64,000 bases of DNA from Trissonchulus latispiculum (lineage: Eukaryota; Nematoda; Enoplea; Enoplida; Ironidae): assembly GCA_030248195.1 (NCBI GenBank), contig JASAND010004077.1, positions 1 to 64,000 on the forward strand. The letters run 5' to 3'. This document shows positions 33,727 to 45,776 of this stretch, one piece after another. The notes beneath the pieces were generated by a model that was given only the letters and a program-made list of their open reading frames with translations, ran no database searches and was not told the origin of the DNA. The stretch's first letter is position 1. Every line of letters begins with the position of its first letter. A program made the position numbers and the translations under genes.

Positions 33727-33940
33727 TAGAGTTGTGCCGTTAAGAAATTTCCCGGGAGTCGAGTCCAGTCGTGGCCCGGAGGCCCGATTAAAGGTCGGCG
33801 ACCCGGTGAAGACTTGGTATTAGAAAAAACATTGTCAAACAATAGTTAGTGCTATTTATTACAACTTAGACAACTGGTGGAAGCTTAAATGGGACTTTCT
33901 AATGGAGATAATTACGATTAAAGTCTCTGGCACAACTCTA
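33727..33940. mobile_element. hAT-like MITE with TAGAGTTGTGCC termini
   Basis: TAGAGTTGTGCC (33727) and GGCACAACTCTA (ending 33940) are perfect 12-bp inverted repeats 214 bp apart. The flanking 8-mers ACGGCTGT and ACGACTAC differ only by three transitions, which fits an aged hAT duplication. The interior contains a GC-rich GTCGTGGCCCGGAGGCCCG segment. Non-coding. Confidence 0.5.
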
Positions 33941-34168
33941 ACGACTACATAATTGCTCATGGAAATCGTAATGTTAGGATCGTTCAAGGTTTACCATATT
34001 CCTACCCATCCCCAGTACTAAAATTGAGCTGAAAATCTAAATCTAGCTGAAGTTTGGTATGATGGCTATGTTTTCGACCACGCAGAGTACAAATTTTGCA
34101 AAACTTCAATTTTGCGAGATAGTGCTTTCAAAGCGCATGGGGTGACCAAGGTAAACAGAAAACACGGT

Positions 34169-34648
34169 TTTTCCAGATTACTCCCCCAGTGCTAAAATTT
34201 TTAAAACGACCATTCCAACTGAAATTTGCTATATGGTTATGTTTTGGACCACGCTGAGTTCAAATGTCGCAAATTTTTTTTAAAAACTTGTAAACAGGGG
34301 TTTTCTGGGTCGAATCTGAAGTCCGTTTTTCGATTCAACTTTTTGTTAGTTCAATATAAGCTAAAATTCTAAGCTTAAGATGTAAGCTTATACTGAGCAA
34401 ACGAAAAGCTGACTCGAAAAACTGATTTCAGATTTGTGATCAGCGCCCCAGGGAACCCCTATATGCAACTTTTCAACAAAATCGAAGACAAAACAGTTTT
34501 TTGGTTCCCCGGGCCCCGGGGAAAAATCAAATTTCGCGAAATCGAAAAATTTTGCTATATTTGAACTCCAAAACATACCCATACCAAATTTTAGTACGAT
34601 TTTTCAAGTGTTAAAAATTTTAGCACGGGGGGTAATCTAGAAAAGACC
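34169..34648. repeat. Palindromic foldback, GGGACCAAGG family, copy 1
   Basis: Arms are inverted around about 34376 (TAAGCTTA..TAAGCTTA). Outer sequence reads CCAGATTACTCCCCC and GGGGGGTAATCTAG. It shares arm sequence with 36284-36863 (AAAATCGAAGACAAAA; GAACTC..AAAACATACCCA). No TSD was recognised. A second, smaller palindrome of the same kind follows at about 34690-34900. Confidence 0.65.
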
Positions 34649-34913
34649 CAAGTTTTTTGTCTCTGATTTTGTTTAAAAGTTGTATAGATAGTTTGGGTTT
34701 GCTTGAAAGCTGATCACTAATCTGAAGCCCGTTTTTCGATTTAGCTTTTCGTCGTCTTGTGTCTGTATGTATTAAGCTTAAAATTTGAGATTATATGAAA
34801 GGGTGAATCGAAAAGACGTAAAATTTGTGTTTAGCGATTCAAAAACCCCGTATATCTGACATAACAACAACGGAGACAAATGTTTTGGTTCCCGCTGGTT
34901 CCCCTCAACTGAT

Positions 34914-35690
34914 CTAAGCACGGTAACAAAACGGGCAAGTATAGGCAGGGTTATGGTTATGACATTTACTGTTGCCTGCCAGATTTAGCCAGAAGCTCTC
35001 TTCGATACCAATTCTGGTGTAGTTCACCATTTTAATAACACTGGATATATTCGAAATTATTTTAATTTTGTTGATCTTGAATTTTATTTTATTAGCAAGC
35101 CCAGTGTTAAATGTTAGTTCATATATTCTTCTAAAACTTTGTCCTGATTTGCAACATATATAGTTGATCATTAATTCGAGACTAGTTAGATCGCAGTAGT
35201 TTATCAGCATTTCTACGCCGGAATCGAAAGCTGAAGTGAGACAATCCTTTCTAGTCCTGCCTGCGGAGTTTTCGCCCCTGCACCTGAAAGATTAGTAAAT
35301 ATAAAAATAAAAGAAATCAAAATAACAAGCATAATGGTTGTGGCTTGCAATTGCAATTAATGTTACTTCATTAATTAGCTCAGACTCAGCGCATTAAGTA
35401 TACCAGTCCGGACATACCTGTTTAGTCTAGCACACTTTTCAAGTCGATCTTTGCACCCTATCCCTTGAACTAGATCGCGCACCGAATAATAGGATTCAGA
35501 AATATCTTCAAAATCCCTGTAGCGTAGTTTTTCACAACTGAAAGAAATGTAAGAATAGTTATTTCTTGATAGCAGAAACCTTACATAAGGTTCGAGAAAT
35601 CGTGTCAGTACGATTTTGATTAGCTTTTCTCTGGAAAGTTGTGCTGTATATTGGATTCAAATTTCAGTGCTTCAGTTCTCATTTAATTTA
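34914..35690. other. Spacer without assignable features
   Basis: The minus ORF at 34914-35210 has no recognisable domain. Nothing else found. Confidence 0.35.
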
Positions 35691-35752
35691 TGGCTCAGTT
35701 GATTAGAGCGTCTGCCGTTAAGCAAAAGACCGCTGGTTCGAGTGCCGCCACT
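35690..35752 (+). tRNA. tRNA-like sequence, degenerate
   Basis: TGGCTCAGTTGATTAGAGCG is a good A box and D arm, and GCTGGTTCGAGTGCC 26 bp later is a good B box. The anticodon arm does not pair properly (loop GTTAAGC would give TAA) and the acceptor ends (ATTTATG against CCGCCAC) do not pair. It ends in a T run like a Pol III terminator. It is a tRNA pseudogene or SINE head. Confidence 0.45.
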
Positions 35753-36283
35753 TTTTTGATTTTTCAAATTCTTCAAACTTTTTCATGCAATGGATTTGAA
35801 TTTTGCAAGGTTTCTTTCATGCAAGGGATTTAAATTTTATTTAACTAAATCATGTATTTTTACATTTTCTTTACATTATCTAGTAATTTACTTTTCCAAC
35901 CCTTGTTCTTTGAAACATTGCAGGGATGAATTTTTGAATTTTTCCAATCCGTTGATGATCAATCGTTTGCATCGATAAGTTTCTCCGGGATGGAAGTCTT
36001 GGTCCTGAATTAGCTTTTCTGTTGCTTCATCTAGAGGGCTGAAACATTTTCATTTTACTGACTGAATAGGGCTAAATCATTGTCACTTTAATATGCAAGA
36101 CTTACTAAAGTCAATATTTTGAAAGGCATCACCGAGTAACCCTAACCCAGAAAGTTTCACTTGCGCATTAGATTTTAAAAGAAATTTGTGAACAGTAGGT
36201 ACAGGCACTAGCGTTACCAGAAAGAATTTCGGAGAGGTCAGGGGGAGCTTACTAATTTTTAATGTATAACGTCTAGGGAATTT
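35753..36283. other. Spacer without assignable features
   Basis: AT-rich, no domain-like ORF or repeat found. Confidence 0.35.
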
Positions 36284-36863
36284 GGGTCTTGTCTCGATTA
36301 CCTCCCCCCGTACTCAAAATCTTTAAAACTTGACCAAATGAGCTAAAATTTGGTGTGGGTATGTTTTCGACCACGCTGAGTTCAAATATCGCAAAAATTT
36401 TCGATTTCGCTAAATTCGGAATTTTTCGATTTCTAAGGGGGGACCAAGGAAAACCGAAAAAGTTTTTGTCTTCGATTTTGCTGAAAAGATGTATATAAAG
36501 GTTTTCGGGGTAGTAGAACACGAATCTGAAGTCAGTTTTTCGATTCAGCTTTCCGTTAGCTCAGTATAAGCTAAAGATTTAAGCTTAAGATGTAAGCTTA
36601 TACTGAGCGAACAAAACTTCCTATTCGTGTTCTACGACCCGGAAAACCCCTATATACATCTTTTCAGCAAAATCGAAGACAAAAAAGTTTTCGGTTTCCC
36701 TTGGTCCCCCCTTAGAAACCGAAAAATTTCGAATTTCGCGAAATCGAAAAATTTTGCGATATTTGAACTCAGCGTGGTCGAAAACATACCCACACCAAAT
36801 TTTAGCTCATTTGGTCAAGTTTTAAGGATTTTGAGTACTGGGGGGGTAATCGAGACAAGACCC
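36284..36863. mobile_element. Near-perfect palindromic foldback element with 8-bp duplication (MULE-like)
   Basis: 580 bp, starting GGGTCTTGTCTCGATTACC and ending with its complement. Arms of about 280 bp meet near 36580 (TAAGCTTA..TAAGCTTA). Flanks GGGAATTT (36276-36283 and 36864-36871) are exact. Very long TIRs with an 8-10 bp TSD are characteristic of Mutator-like or foldback elements. The paired ORFs in each arm are mirror translations, not genes. Confidence 0.75.
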
Positions 36864-36871
36864 GGGAATTT

Positions 36872-37549
36872 TTAACCGAAATTTTTTGAAATAAAGAAAG
36901 ATCTAAGGTCCAGTAGTTCGTTTTTATGCGCACAAATGATGCATTAACTGGGCAAAAAACCACACTAAATAGGATATTTCGAACTCATTGTTTCAAACAC
37001 ATTACATTACGATAATAAATATTGGCATTTCTGCGTGCACAAATCGTGAGGCCAGAGTTTCCAGAACCCAGACGAAGACAAACCTTTACCATACCGAAAA
37101 ACTAATGTTATTTCTTTAGTTTGCACCCAATTTTATAAAATGAATTTCCACTTATATCCAGTTTCAGATTTAACTTAGAATTCAATTTTGACCCTGCCTA
37201 CAGTCGAGACAAAGAATTTAGAATCCTGTCAGAGATGCGAACTTTTAAGGTTTTCTTTCAAAGTGCAACTACTTTGAATATAATGTACGTCATTCTTATG
37301 TTTTGCTTACGTGGAGATACAGTCAACAGCACTCTTCCATAAACAATCAAAGTAGTTCTCGTAGCTTCCACTCAGCAAAGTTCTGCCCTGAAATCACACT
37401 ACAAATTTCGCTACAGCGTTGTTTTGATCGATGGACATTTTCCCCCAAGTTGTTTTGTTCTGAGAATATTTCTAGCCGTCTTTTGTAACATGACGATGAC
37501 AAGCAAACGACTGTCCTCAATCCGATTATTTGTTGCAGTTGGTACTAGA
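36872..37549. other. Spacer without assignable features
   Basis: AT-rich, nothing recognised. Confidence 0.35.
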
Positions 37550-39650
37550 GTTGGGACCGGTTCCAATTTTCAAAACCGGTTCCGGTTCCGGTTCTAGAGT
37601 ACCGGTTCCGGTTCCGGCTCTAGCTTCCGGTTCCAGGTTCCAAGTACAAAATTCGTAGTTACATTTTAACATTATTTAATATTGGATGCAGACCCCCAGC
37701 AAGGGTTATACAATCAAAATTATAAAGCAATACTGCAAAACAATTGGAATAGGTAATGCGATAATAACAAACTGGGTTAAACTTTTTTGTTTACTTAGAA
37801 TTTTAAAGTTCTTGCCTTACCTTGAATCTGCTCCATTACAAATGCTGTTACTATATGCACAACATACACTAAACCGATCCGATCCGGCAAGTGGCCGGGC
37901 GATCCAATCCGATCCGATCCGATCCGATCCAGCCCCGGATCGGACCTGAACTGATCCGATCCGACCATAATGTTAATTTTCAATTGTAGACACTTAAATT
38001 GCTATATTTTCCGATTTCCCCTTATTTTGCAAAACTCTTCATCAAACTTCTCACCTGAATCATATTGAATAATTCTGAAAGTCCGTATCAGAAACTGCAG
38101 CTGCAGAATGATGTGTGGTCACTTTGAAAAATAAGGATTTGTTTTGTTTTGGGTGTTTAAGATCTAGTGAGAACTACACAAAACACAGAGAGAAATGAGA
38201 ACTATACAAGGATAAGATAAAATTAAAGAAAAAACTAGGGTGTAAGACCAAAAAATATGCGTACAAACTATGGTCGTATTAATATAAGCAAGCAATGTAC
38301 ATGTTTTAACATCGTTCGGAAATGGAGACGACATGGAAAATATACGGAAATTATAATATTTAATATATAATATAAAAATTATATATTATATTATATTATT
38401 TTATTAGATAAAGCGGTTTTATCTACAGAAAATCTAAAATATACAAAGGTTTGCTAAGATTTATGCACATTGAAGATTTAGCTTTTTTCGTGATCAAATA
38501 GATGTGGTTCCGCGTCATGTTGTTGCAACCTTTTCAGCCAAAGAACACCCAAGTTTCGGGTTTTCATTTAAATGGTTATGGTTATGGTAAACGATATGGT
38601 TATCATTTAAAGGCTCTTGACAGTCTGAACACGTTTAATATACAATCATTTCCAAAAATGCACTCGATTCCCAAATTCACGAAAACAAGATTTTTTCCGG
38701 ATTTAAGTTTTTTCCATCACAAACAAGCCATGGGTCTTGACTCGAAAGGCCTTGACGAGCTGAACAACCTTTGTACAACTAGACCCCAGAAATGACTCCT
38801 GTTCCCCAGATTCACAAAAACTTCCATCCATGAATAGTGAAATCGAGAAATTGGAACATTTTCATGTATTGGTTCCAGCTCATAATTAGCTTTTAAATAA
38901 TACCCTATTATTCAAATGCAAGTGGAAAAATATGCACCTGGAACATCTCTACTTGATCGCGGATACAAAATTTCGAATGAGGTAAAATTTTGGAGAAATT
39001 AAATATTTTTAATAAATTAAATAATTAAATAATAAATATTTTTCGTGATTCAATCCCGATATGCAGGTTGTTCTAAATTTCCAGTTCAGGGCGATTCTAA
39101 ATAATATCTATTGTTGGGGTTTGCTCTTAAGGCATAAGTTCGCAATAAACGACCAAAGTTTGCACACACAATTTTGGTCGCACAATGGCAAAAGTGCGTC
39201 CGGCAGATTTTGCAGGCTTTCCACTTCTCAGCAAACGCACTGTGGCGAAACATTTTCCTTTCAATTTCAGACAACGTTCCTATTAGTTGAGAACTTTTAA
39301 TCATACCAGAATAAGTCAATCTCAGCGGTCAGCGGTACTGAATTTAAAAAGCGGAACAGACGGTCCAAAAGTTAATTAGCAGGAAATATTAGGAGCAATC
39401 CCATTTGTCTCTTTTTTTATATATGCGTATAAAAAATTTATTTATCCAGACAGAGAGCATAAACAAAAACATTAATAAAATTCAACATTTGAACAAAAGT
39501 CCGAAAAGATTTTACAAATTTCTTCGAAAAAATGTTGCAATTTCAAAATTTGCTTCATTTGCCGGATCGGCGATCCGCAAAAATCAAGCCGATCCGATCC
39601 GGCCGATCCGATCCGAAAATTTATCGATCCGATCCGATCCACATCACTAG
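37550..39650. repeat. Simple hexamer/pentamer blocks GGTTCC and GATCC with AT-rich filler
   Basis: Three blocks: GGTTCCGGTTCCGGTTC-type at 37556-37650 (preceded by TAGAGTTGGGACC), GATCCGATCC-type at 37873-37970, and again at 39565-39645 (ending CACATCACTAG). Such subterminal arrays are common at the ends of hAT elements, so two blocks may mark decayed element ends, but I could not find matching TIRs or TSDs. The ORF at 38502-38795 has no recognised domain. Confidence 0.4.
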
Positions 39651-40020
39651 TTGAAACACAATTCAATTTATTAATGATTATTATAATTCTTGACAGTTAC
39701 AGTAATTGGATAATTGAATAATACTAGTAACACTAATTATGATATCAATGACCAAAGATAACACTCCACTGATTACAGATTTAGATGTACAAAATGCAGA
39801 TTACAAGATTGCCAGAGTTGCCAGTTTTAGAGTAAACTTTGTTAACTAGTTTTAGTTGAGGGACAAGACTTTAAATTCTGACTCGTTACCGTTACTTCTT
39901 CTTCTTTCCCTACACTATTATTCTCGCCTATTATACTCTACTGCTAAACTCTGTGCTTTCCTTATATGTTCGTGTTAGTGCTGTCTATCTCTTTATCAGT
40001 CCTCTAAGCAAGGACAACAA

Positions 40021-40062
<42 letters not shown>

Positions 40063-40643
40063 GTTAATAAGTACAGGCAAATTCCGGTCCTTGGGTGTGC
40101 CCAAGAATGCTGTTCCAATCTCCTGTAGCGGAGCACACAGCGCACAGTTCCCGGATGCTATTCGGAAAACCTGAGGGGTCTAACCCAGGGGTCGGTCTGG
40201 TTGGGAGATTCCTGGTTATATAAACTTTAACAATTAATTAATTTAAATTGTTAATTTATCTTCTTTTAAATCTTCCTATCTTCGTTCCAGCACACACAAA
40301 ATAGTTAGGCCAGAAGGGTGGGGATAACAATCCCCTCGGTAAGAATGACGAAAATCAGAGTAAAACTCATCTTTTGGAAGTTGAAAGGATAAAGTTCAAT
40401 TTAGAGTAATCAAAATAAAATGTCAAATTCTCTGCTTTAGGTTTTAGGTCCCACACTAGATTCTGGTGCTGCACTTGTACTCGTCTTCGCCTTAACCGTT
40501 CCACAAAAAGTCCGAATCGGTTCTCAAAGTACCTTGATAAGCTGATTCTGATCCAATTAACTATCCAATATCTGTGTCCTTCACTGGACTGACTACAGGC
40601 AAGCTGACCAATAAATAATCACTGAGAAATCCCAATTACTGAC
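39651..40643. other. AT-rich spacer with a (TAA)n array next to the Ty3 element
   Basis: (TAA)n at 40025-40063. No coding sequence seen. The last bases, CTGACGAGC, are the insertion target of the LTR retrotransposon. Confidence 0.5.
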
Positions 40644-41639
40644 GAGCTGTAAAGTTGGAAGTGTACGAACAACCAAACTTTACGAGTGGGAAACTGTGCA
40701 CAAGGAGAACGTCGAACCTGGAGGAGATGTAGTTCCAGTCGAACCAACTAACCTCGCCAAATAAGCCTAAGTGAATCCTACCGAATGGAGTTTAACCACC
40801 GATGAAGAGCACAGACTCAAATTATTTAGATCCTACCCCAAATTTGCTGAAATGTACATGCTTAAAAATAACTAACTACCTACCCAAATAATCTTAGAAA
40901 GAGCCCTACTTTCCGAATATACAAGTCTAACACAAAAACCTAAGCTAAAATGACGCCCTAAAATGGTCCGAAAAGAGGCCACATTTACTGGAAAACAATA
41001 TGTTTGACAAAGGGGCGAACCCCGAAAAATTGCGTACAAATTTAGAGTAAACTACAGTGTAATTAAGACAAAAATTACAGAGACTATGAACGTATTAAGC
41101 ACAAAATAAGACCACAAAACTTCTCAACAAAACACAAGAACTACAATAAAAAGACTACAAAGGACTGACCTAACTAGAAAAGAGAACCTAAACTTTCAAG
41201 GTAATTTTTAGAGGCATCTAGAGACAGTAGAAGTAATAGAGAATTTAAAAACAAATAGAGGAATAAAGCAGATATGAGAAGTCTAGCTCTACAGGGTCAA
41301 CCTGGAGCGACTAATAGTCTAAAGAGGCCAACACTTTAGACTGTATAGGTTGATAATAAAAGGCACAGCAAATATGAGTTCCACACAGAGCGATTAATGC
41401 ATCTGTCAAAACAACGTTGGCACACTATGCTTTCAAGCTACGTAAACTTTACAAATTTTCTTCGTAAATTTTGGATAGCGAATAGGCGATACTAAGGCAG
41501 ACGCACACCTGAGCGTAACTTTCGCAAAACTTAACTGATTTAGTTCAAATTTGGTATGGATGCATTTGAACACATTTCTGATCGATCTGCAGCAAAATTT
41601 TAAAATTTTAAAAATTTAAAATTTTTACATTTTCCAAGG

Positions 41640-41920
41640 GGGGACCAAGGGGAACCGAAAAATTTTTTGTCTCCGATTTCGCTGAAAAGTTGCATATAGG
41701 GGTTACCTTGGTCGCTGAACACGAATCTGAAAGCCGTTTTTGGATCCACCTTTTCGTTAGCTAAAAATAAGCTAAAGTTGTAAGCTTAATGTTTAAGCTT
41801 ATATTTAGCTAACGAAAAGCTGGATCGAAAAACGGTTTTCAGATTCGTGTTCAGCGACCAAGATAACCCCTATATGCAACTTTTCAGCGAAATCGGAGAC
41901 AAAAAATTTTTTGACCCCAT
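41640..41920. repeat. GGGACCAAGG-family foldback inside the nested TIR element
   Basis: Arms meet near 41790 (AGCTTAATGTTTAAGCT). They carry TTTTTTGTCTCCGATTTCGC and its complement, and CGAATCTGAAAGCCG. Same family as 34169, 36284 and 43661. No separate TSD was found. Confidence 0.6.
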
Positions 41921-41936
41921 TTTTACTGCGCCTGGA

Positions 41937-42408
41937 TAGTGTTGTCATCCGGGCCTGTTTCGGGCTCGGGCCCGGGGCCGGGCCCGGGCCGGGCCTGTCC
42001 CGAGCCCGGCCCGGATCAAGATTCGATCGGACTGGCCCGGCCCGGATCAAGATTCGATCGGACTGGCCCGGCCCGAAACAGGCTCGGATTTTTTCCCGAG
42101 CCGTTTCCGGGCCAAAGGTAAAATTGATATAAATGGATTTAAAAACACCGAATTTTTACTGCATATCCTTGAAACTAGAAGCTTATATTTCCTATCATTT
42201 ATGTTAATTATCTGCTAAAACCTACATCAAAAATCGTTTTTACTAATTTTGACCATTCGGGCCAGTTTCGGGCCCGACGTCCTGGCCGGCCTCGGGCCTG
42301 TTTCGGTCCCGAAATCCGGGCCGGGCCTCGGGCGTGTTTCGGGCCCGGATGACTAGGAACGGCCCTGCCCGGGCCCGGCCCGGATTTTTCGCAAACGTTA
42401 CAACACTA
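41937..42408. mobile_element. hAT MITE (TAGTGTTG termini) nested in the TIR element
   Basis: 472 bp with TAGTGTTG / CAACACTA ends, flanked by CGCCTGGA (41929-41936) and CGCTTGGA (42409-42416), an 8-bp duplication with one transition. GC-rich GGGCCCGG repeats fill both subterminal zones, as in many animal hAT elements. ORFs here are G/C artefacts. Confidence 0.8.
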
Positions 42409-43660
42409 CGCTTGGATAGCTTTTCAGGCCTAAAAATAAGGGTTTTTCCTTAACAAAAAGTTTGCTAGCACACTAGCCAGAAAACCAAAGCCCTCAAAAC
42501 ATACAGACAGTTTGCCCTTATTTGAGCCTAATATTTGGTAAAAAGCTAGGGTAGGCTAGGGGCTGTCAATTTTATTAGATCGGAAACGGCGCACGGTCAC
42601 ATCGCAACTTTTTGCCAAATTTCAAACTTTGAGCTGTTATAGCTGAAGAAGGAAGCAACGCTCTAAAGCCGAAATATTTTTAGTATTTAGCACTAGCACC
42701 AGATAACATTTATGGCTGACAGTTTCAGAATTGGTCTAACTGTTAATCCACCAGAGCTGAAAGAACTTTTTTGAAAAATCCCATTTTTCCCACCAAAATT
42801 TGAACTTTGGCGTCCTGCCAAAAACAGTGTAGATGAGATATATTGTTGCCCACCCTAAACCTTTTTACTTTGATATGTTGGCTAACGTTCGGGAGAAGAG
42901 CTCTCTCCGACGATGTCGTGCCAGCCCCTTCGTAGCCTCCCCCCTTAACCAGTGAAAGCTTTAATTTCACGGTTTTTTGATCTGTTTTTGGCTACCCATT
43001 AAAACTGATGACGCTGTCTCTAGTTGTTTTTTATCGTTGGACAATGAATATTTGGGCTTTAAAATTCAGTTTTATGTAACAATGGAAATGGCTCTTTCTA
43101 AAAGTAAAATGAAATTTGGTCCAGACAAATGTAGTAGCTACAAGCTGACTTACACAGCGTTGTAAGTCAGAATCAAAGAATAACTAACCAAGCAAGAACT
43201 TTAGACAGAGTGGACTTTAAATAAACATAAAAATAACGAGTTAGTTCATTTTTATGAATATTATTTTATGTATTTTATGTTTGAATACATCACCAGACTA
43301 TGTTTGATTATAATCTGGAACGACGACTTTGCAAACTCACAAATTAGTACATCAATGAAAAACTTTGATCATGTCATAATGGACGGACTCTACTACACTT
43401 GTTTTATTTCAACTCAATATGCAAGCGCTATCTAAAGTGTTTTGACAAATTGGAAAGCTGAAAGCACATTTTTGAGGCCAGTGTAAAACTGAATACCCTG
43501 AAGACCTCGACTATAATGTTGCTGCTGGAATATTTACGCCAAGGTACAGCATGTATATGTTTTGGCATAAGAAAGTATTATATATGTTATTCTTGCACAT
43601 ATTTATGCACATGTGTATATAATGCATTTTGCAGTCACTCCAGGAACCTCAGGTTTAATG

Positions 43661-44289
43661 GGCACTTATAAAGATGGGGGGGACAAAAATTTTGCCTTGG
43701 TCCCCCCTTGTTTCGAAAAAAATTTTTTGTCTCCGATTTGGATGAGAAGGTGCCCCTAGGGTAAATCGAGGTCGCTGATTTCAAAAATCGAATCGAGAGA
43801 TCGATCCGATCAATCGATAGATCAGTAGAATCGATCGATCAAAATCGATCAAAAACTTTTTGTCTCCGATTTTCGCGAAAAGTCGCCTATAGGGTAATTC
43901 GGGGGCGCTGATTCCGAATCTGCAGTCGAAATTTCATGAAAATCGATCCTGCACCCGTAAAAATCGATTTTCATCGAGTTTTTCAAAAATCGTCTATAAG
44001 TCAAATTTGGCAGCTCGGATCGAAATTTCGACTGTAGATTCGGAATCAGCGCACCCGAATTACCCTATAGGCGACTTTTCGCGAAAATCGGAGACAAAAA
44101 TTTTTTTGATCGATCGATTCTACTGATCGATCGATTGATCGGATCGATCTCTCGATTCGATTTTTGAAATCAACGACCTCGATTTACCCTAGGGGCACCT
44201 TCTTATCCAAATCGGAGACAAAAAATTTTTTTCGAAACATAAGGGGGGACCAAGGCAAAATTTTTGTCCCCCCCATCTTTATAAGTGCC
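43661..44289. mobile_element. 629-bp palindromic foldback with 9-bp duplication (Mutator-like)
   Basis: Begins GGCACTTATAAAGATGGGGG and ends with the complement. Arms of about 310 bp are almost perfectly complementary around 43975. The 9-bp flanks GGTTTAATG (43652-43660 and 44290-44298) are identical. Long TIRs plus a 9-bp TSD are the Mutator-like signature. It contains ATCGATCGATC stretches and the TTTTTGTCTCCGATTT motif twice per arm. Non-coding. Confidence 0.85.
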
Positions 44290-45776
44290 GGTTTAATGAT
44301 GTATACCAGAACAAATGTCAAAGTGTGACAACATAGCCCTTCTACCTGGAAAATTTTAAAGTATAGTACATAAAAACTAATCTCCGTAATGTTCACAACA
44401 TTTCTAGTACACTAGTTAAATAGGATTGAAGGTTGCCGAAATGCTTTAAGAATTTCAATTACAAGCTACTACTAAATTGTTTTTGTTTGAATAATTGTTT
44501 TGTTTGACTGAAGTTCCGTCAAAGCCAGGAAATCATTGTTAATACAGATATGACTGCGCTTTCGTTTATTCAATTTTCCAAGACACTTCGATAAGTAAAA
44601 TTCAATGGGATCATTTCAGGAAAGCTCCACGGGCACAGAGTCTGCAAGGCTATGCTTTCGACTACGCTGAGTAAAATATCGCTAATTTTTCGATTTTGCT
44701 TTATATTAGATTTTTTCGATTCGTAAGGGGGGACCAAGGGGATCTCTTTAACTATTCCCCCCCCCAAAAGACCCAATTTAACAATTTCCCCCCCAAATTG
44801 GAAACTGTACTGTACTGAGTCAACCTAAAGCAGACTCGAAAAACAGAAGAAAGATTCGTGTTCTGCGACGCCGAAAACGCCTATATACAACGTTTCAGCG
44901 AAAGCGAACACAATAATTCCTAGAAATACATTTCTCCTTTGTCCATAAGTAAATATTTTCAGATATTGAAAACTTGAGAACACCGGAAGCAAATGCAAGT
45001 CGTAAGTATGAAATCCAATCAAATTTAGTTCTAAAGTCTGCGTAAATGTAGATGCTTCCAGTCATCCTTTTTGCTCTCAATAATTTGCGTATAACATTTA
45101 TATTCCTCGTAGATTCCTGCCGATAGCATTTAATTAGAGTAAAATATTTCAAGCATTTACGTATAATTTTAATTTCGCGTTGAAAAACCACGTGAATCCT
45201 TTTCGCTATATACCTTTAAAACAAAATAAATTCTGCGTAAGAAATAAACAAAATTCTGCGTAAGATCAAATTAACTGCAACAAGAGATGTGATGAATTTA
45301 CGTAGCTTGGAAGCATAGTGTGCCAACGTTGTTTGACAGATGCATAAAAGAAACAGGACCATTCACTAAGACGGAAAAACAACAGACTGACTAAGATTGA
45401 GACGTCTGGAAAGAACTAGTTTTGAAAGAGCGTGGAAGAATTTGATTGGATAATTTTGAGACCCCTTTGAGAAGTGAGATGCTGGGAGAGGCTTCGAGAG
45501 AAAATAGACGTCTCAACAGCGCCACCTATTGGCTAGGCTGGCTGATACACATATGCATAATTTACACATAGACGCACAAAACTCAAGCAAAAGATTTTGA
45601 CACATAAATTTCACATAATAATTTCAAACGAATTTCACAACACATTTTCATAAGAAATTACACTCATTATAATTCACTCTTAAAGATAATATTTCTACCA
45701 CAATTTTCATCAGAATAATTTCACATACACACATTAATACTTTTAGAGGACCGACGTCACGCCGCCTCATTACAAC

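Larger units (their letters stand above)
41398..45344. mobile_element. PIF/Harbinger-like TIR element nested in the 3' LTR
   Basis: TIRs of about 50 bp start TGCATCTGTCAAAACAACG on the left and end CGTTGTTTGACAGATGCA on the right. TAA is duplicated (41395-41397 and 45345-45347), and the intact LTR provides the empty site. The 3-bp TAA target suggests PIF/Harbinger. There is no transposase ORF. Inside lie a foldback (about 41640-41920), a hAT MITE (41937-42408), a long palindromic element (43661-44289), and a GGGGACCAAGG fragment at about 44580-44900. Confidence 0.85.
40648..45776 (-). repeat. 3' LTR of the Ty3 element, split by a nested transposon
   Basis: LTR parts 40648-41397 and 45348-45776 (TAA duplicated at the junction) together match the intact LTR. 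A 3.9 kb TIR element separates them. The polyadenylation function of this LTR is presumably disturbed. Confidence 0.93.

Noticed and set aside
33990..34160. Further separate foldback left of 34169
   Set aside because: Shares words with the family but no convincing opposite arm or TSD could be found.
35690..35752. Functional tRNA-Leu(TAA)
   Set aside because: A and B boxes are present but anticodon and acceptor stems do not pair, so it is kept only as a degenerate tRNA-like feature.
36273..36875. Two nearly identical 82-codon ORFs on opposite strands
   Set aside because: They are the two arms of one palindromic element.
37550..38960. Possible hAT element from TAGAGTTGGGACC to GGAACATCTCTA
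   Set aside because: Termini match only partly and the flanking 8-mers (GTTGGTAC against CTTGATCG) do not agree.
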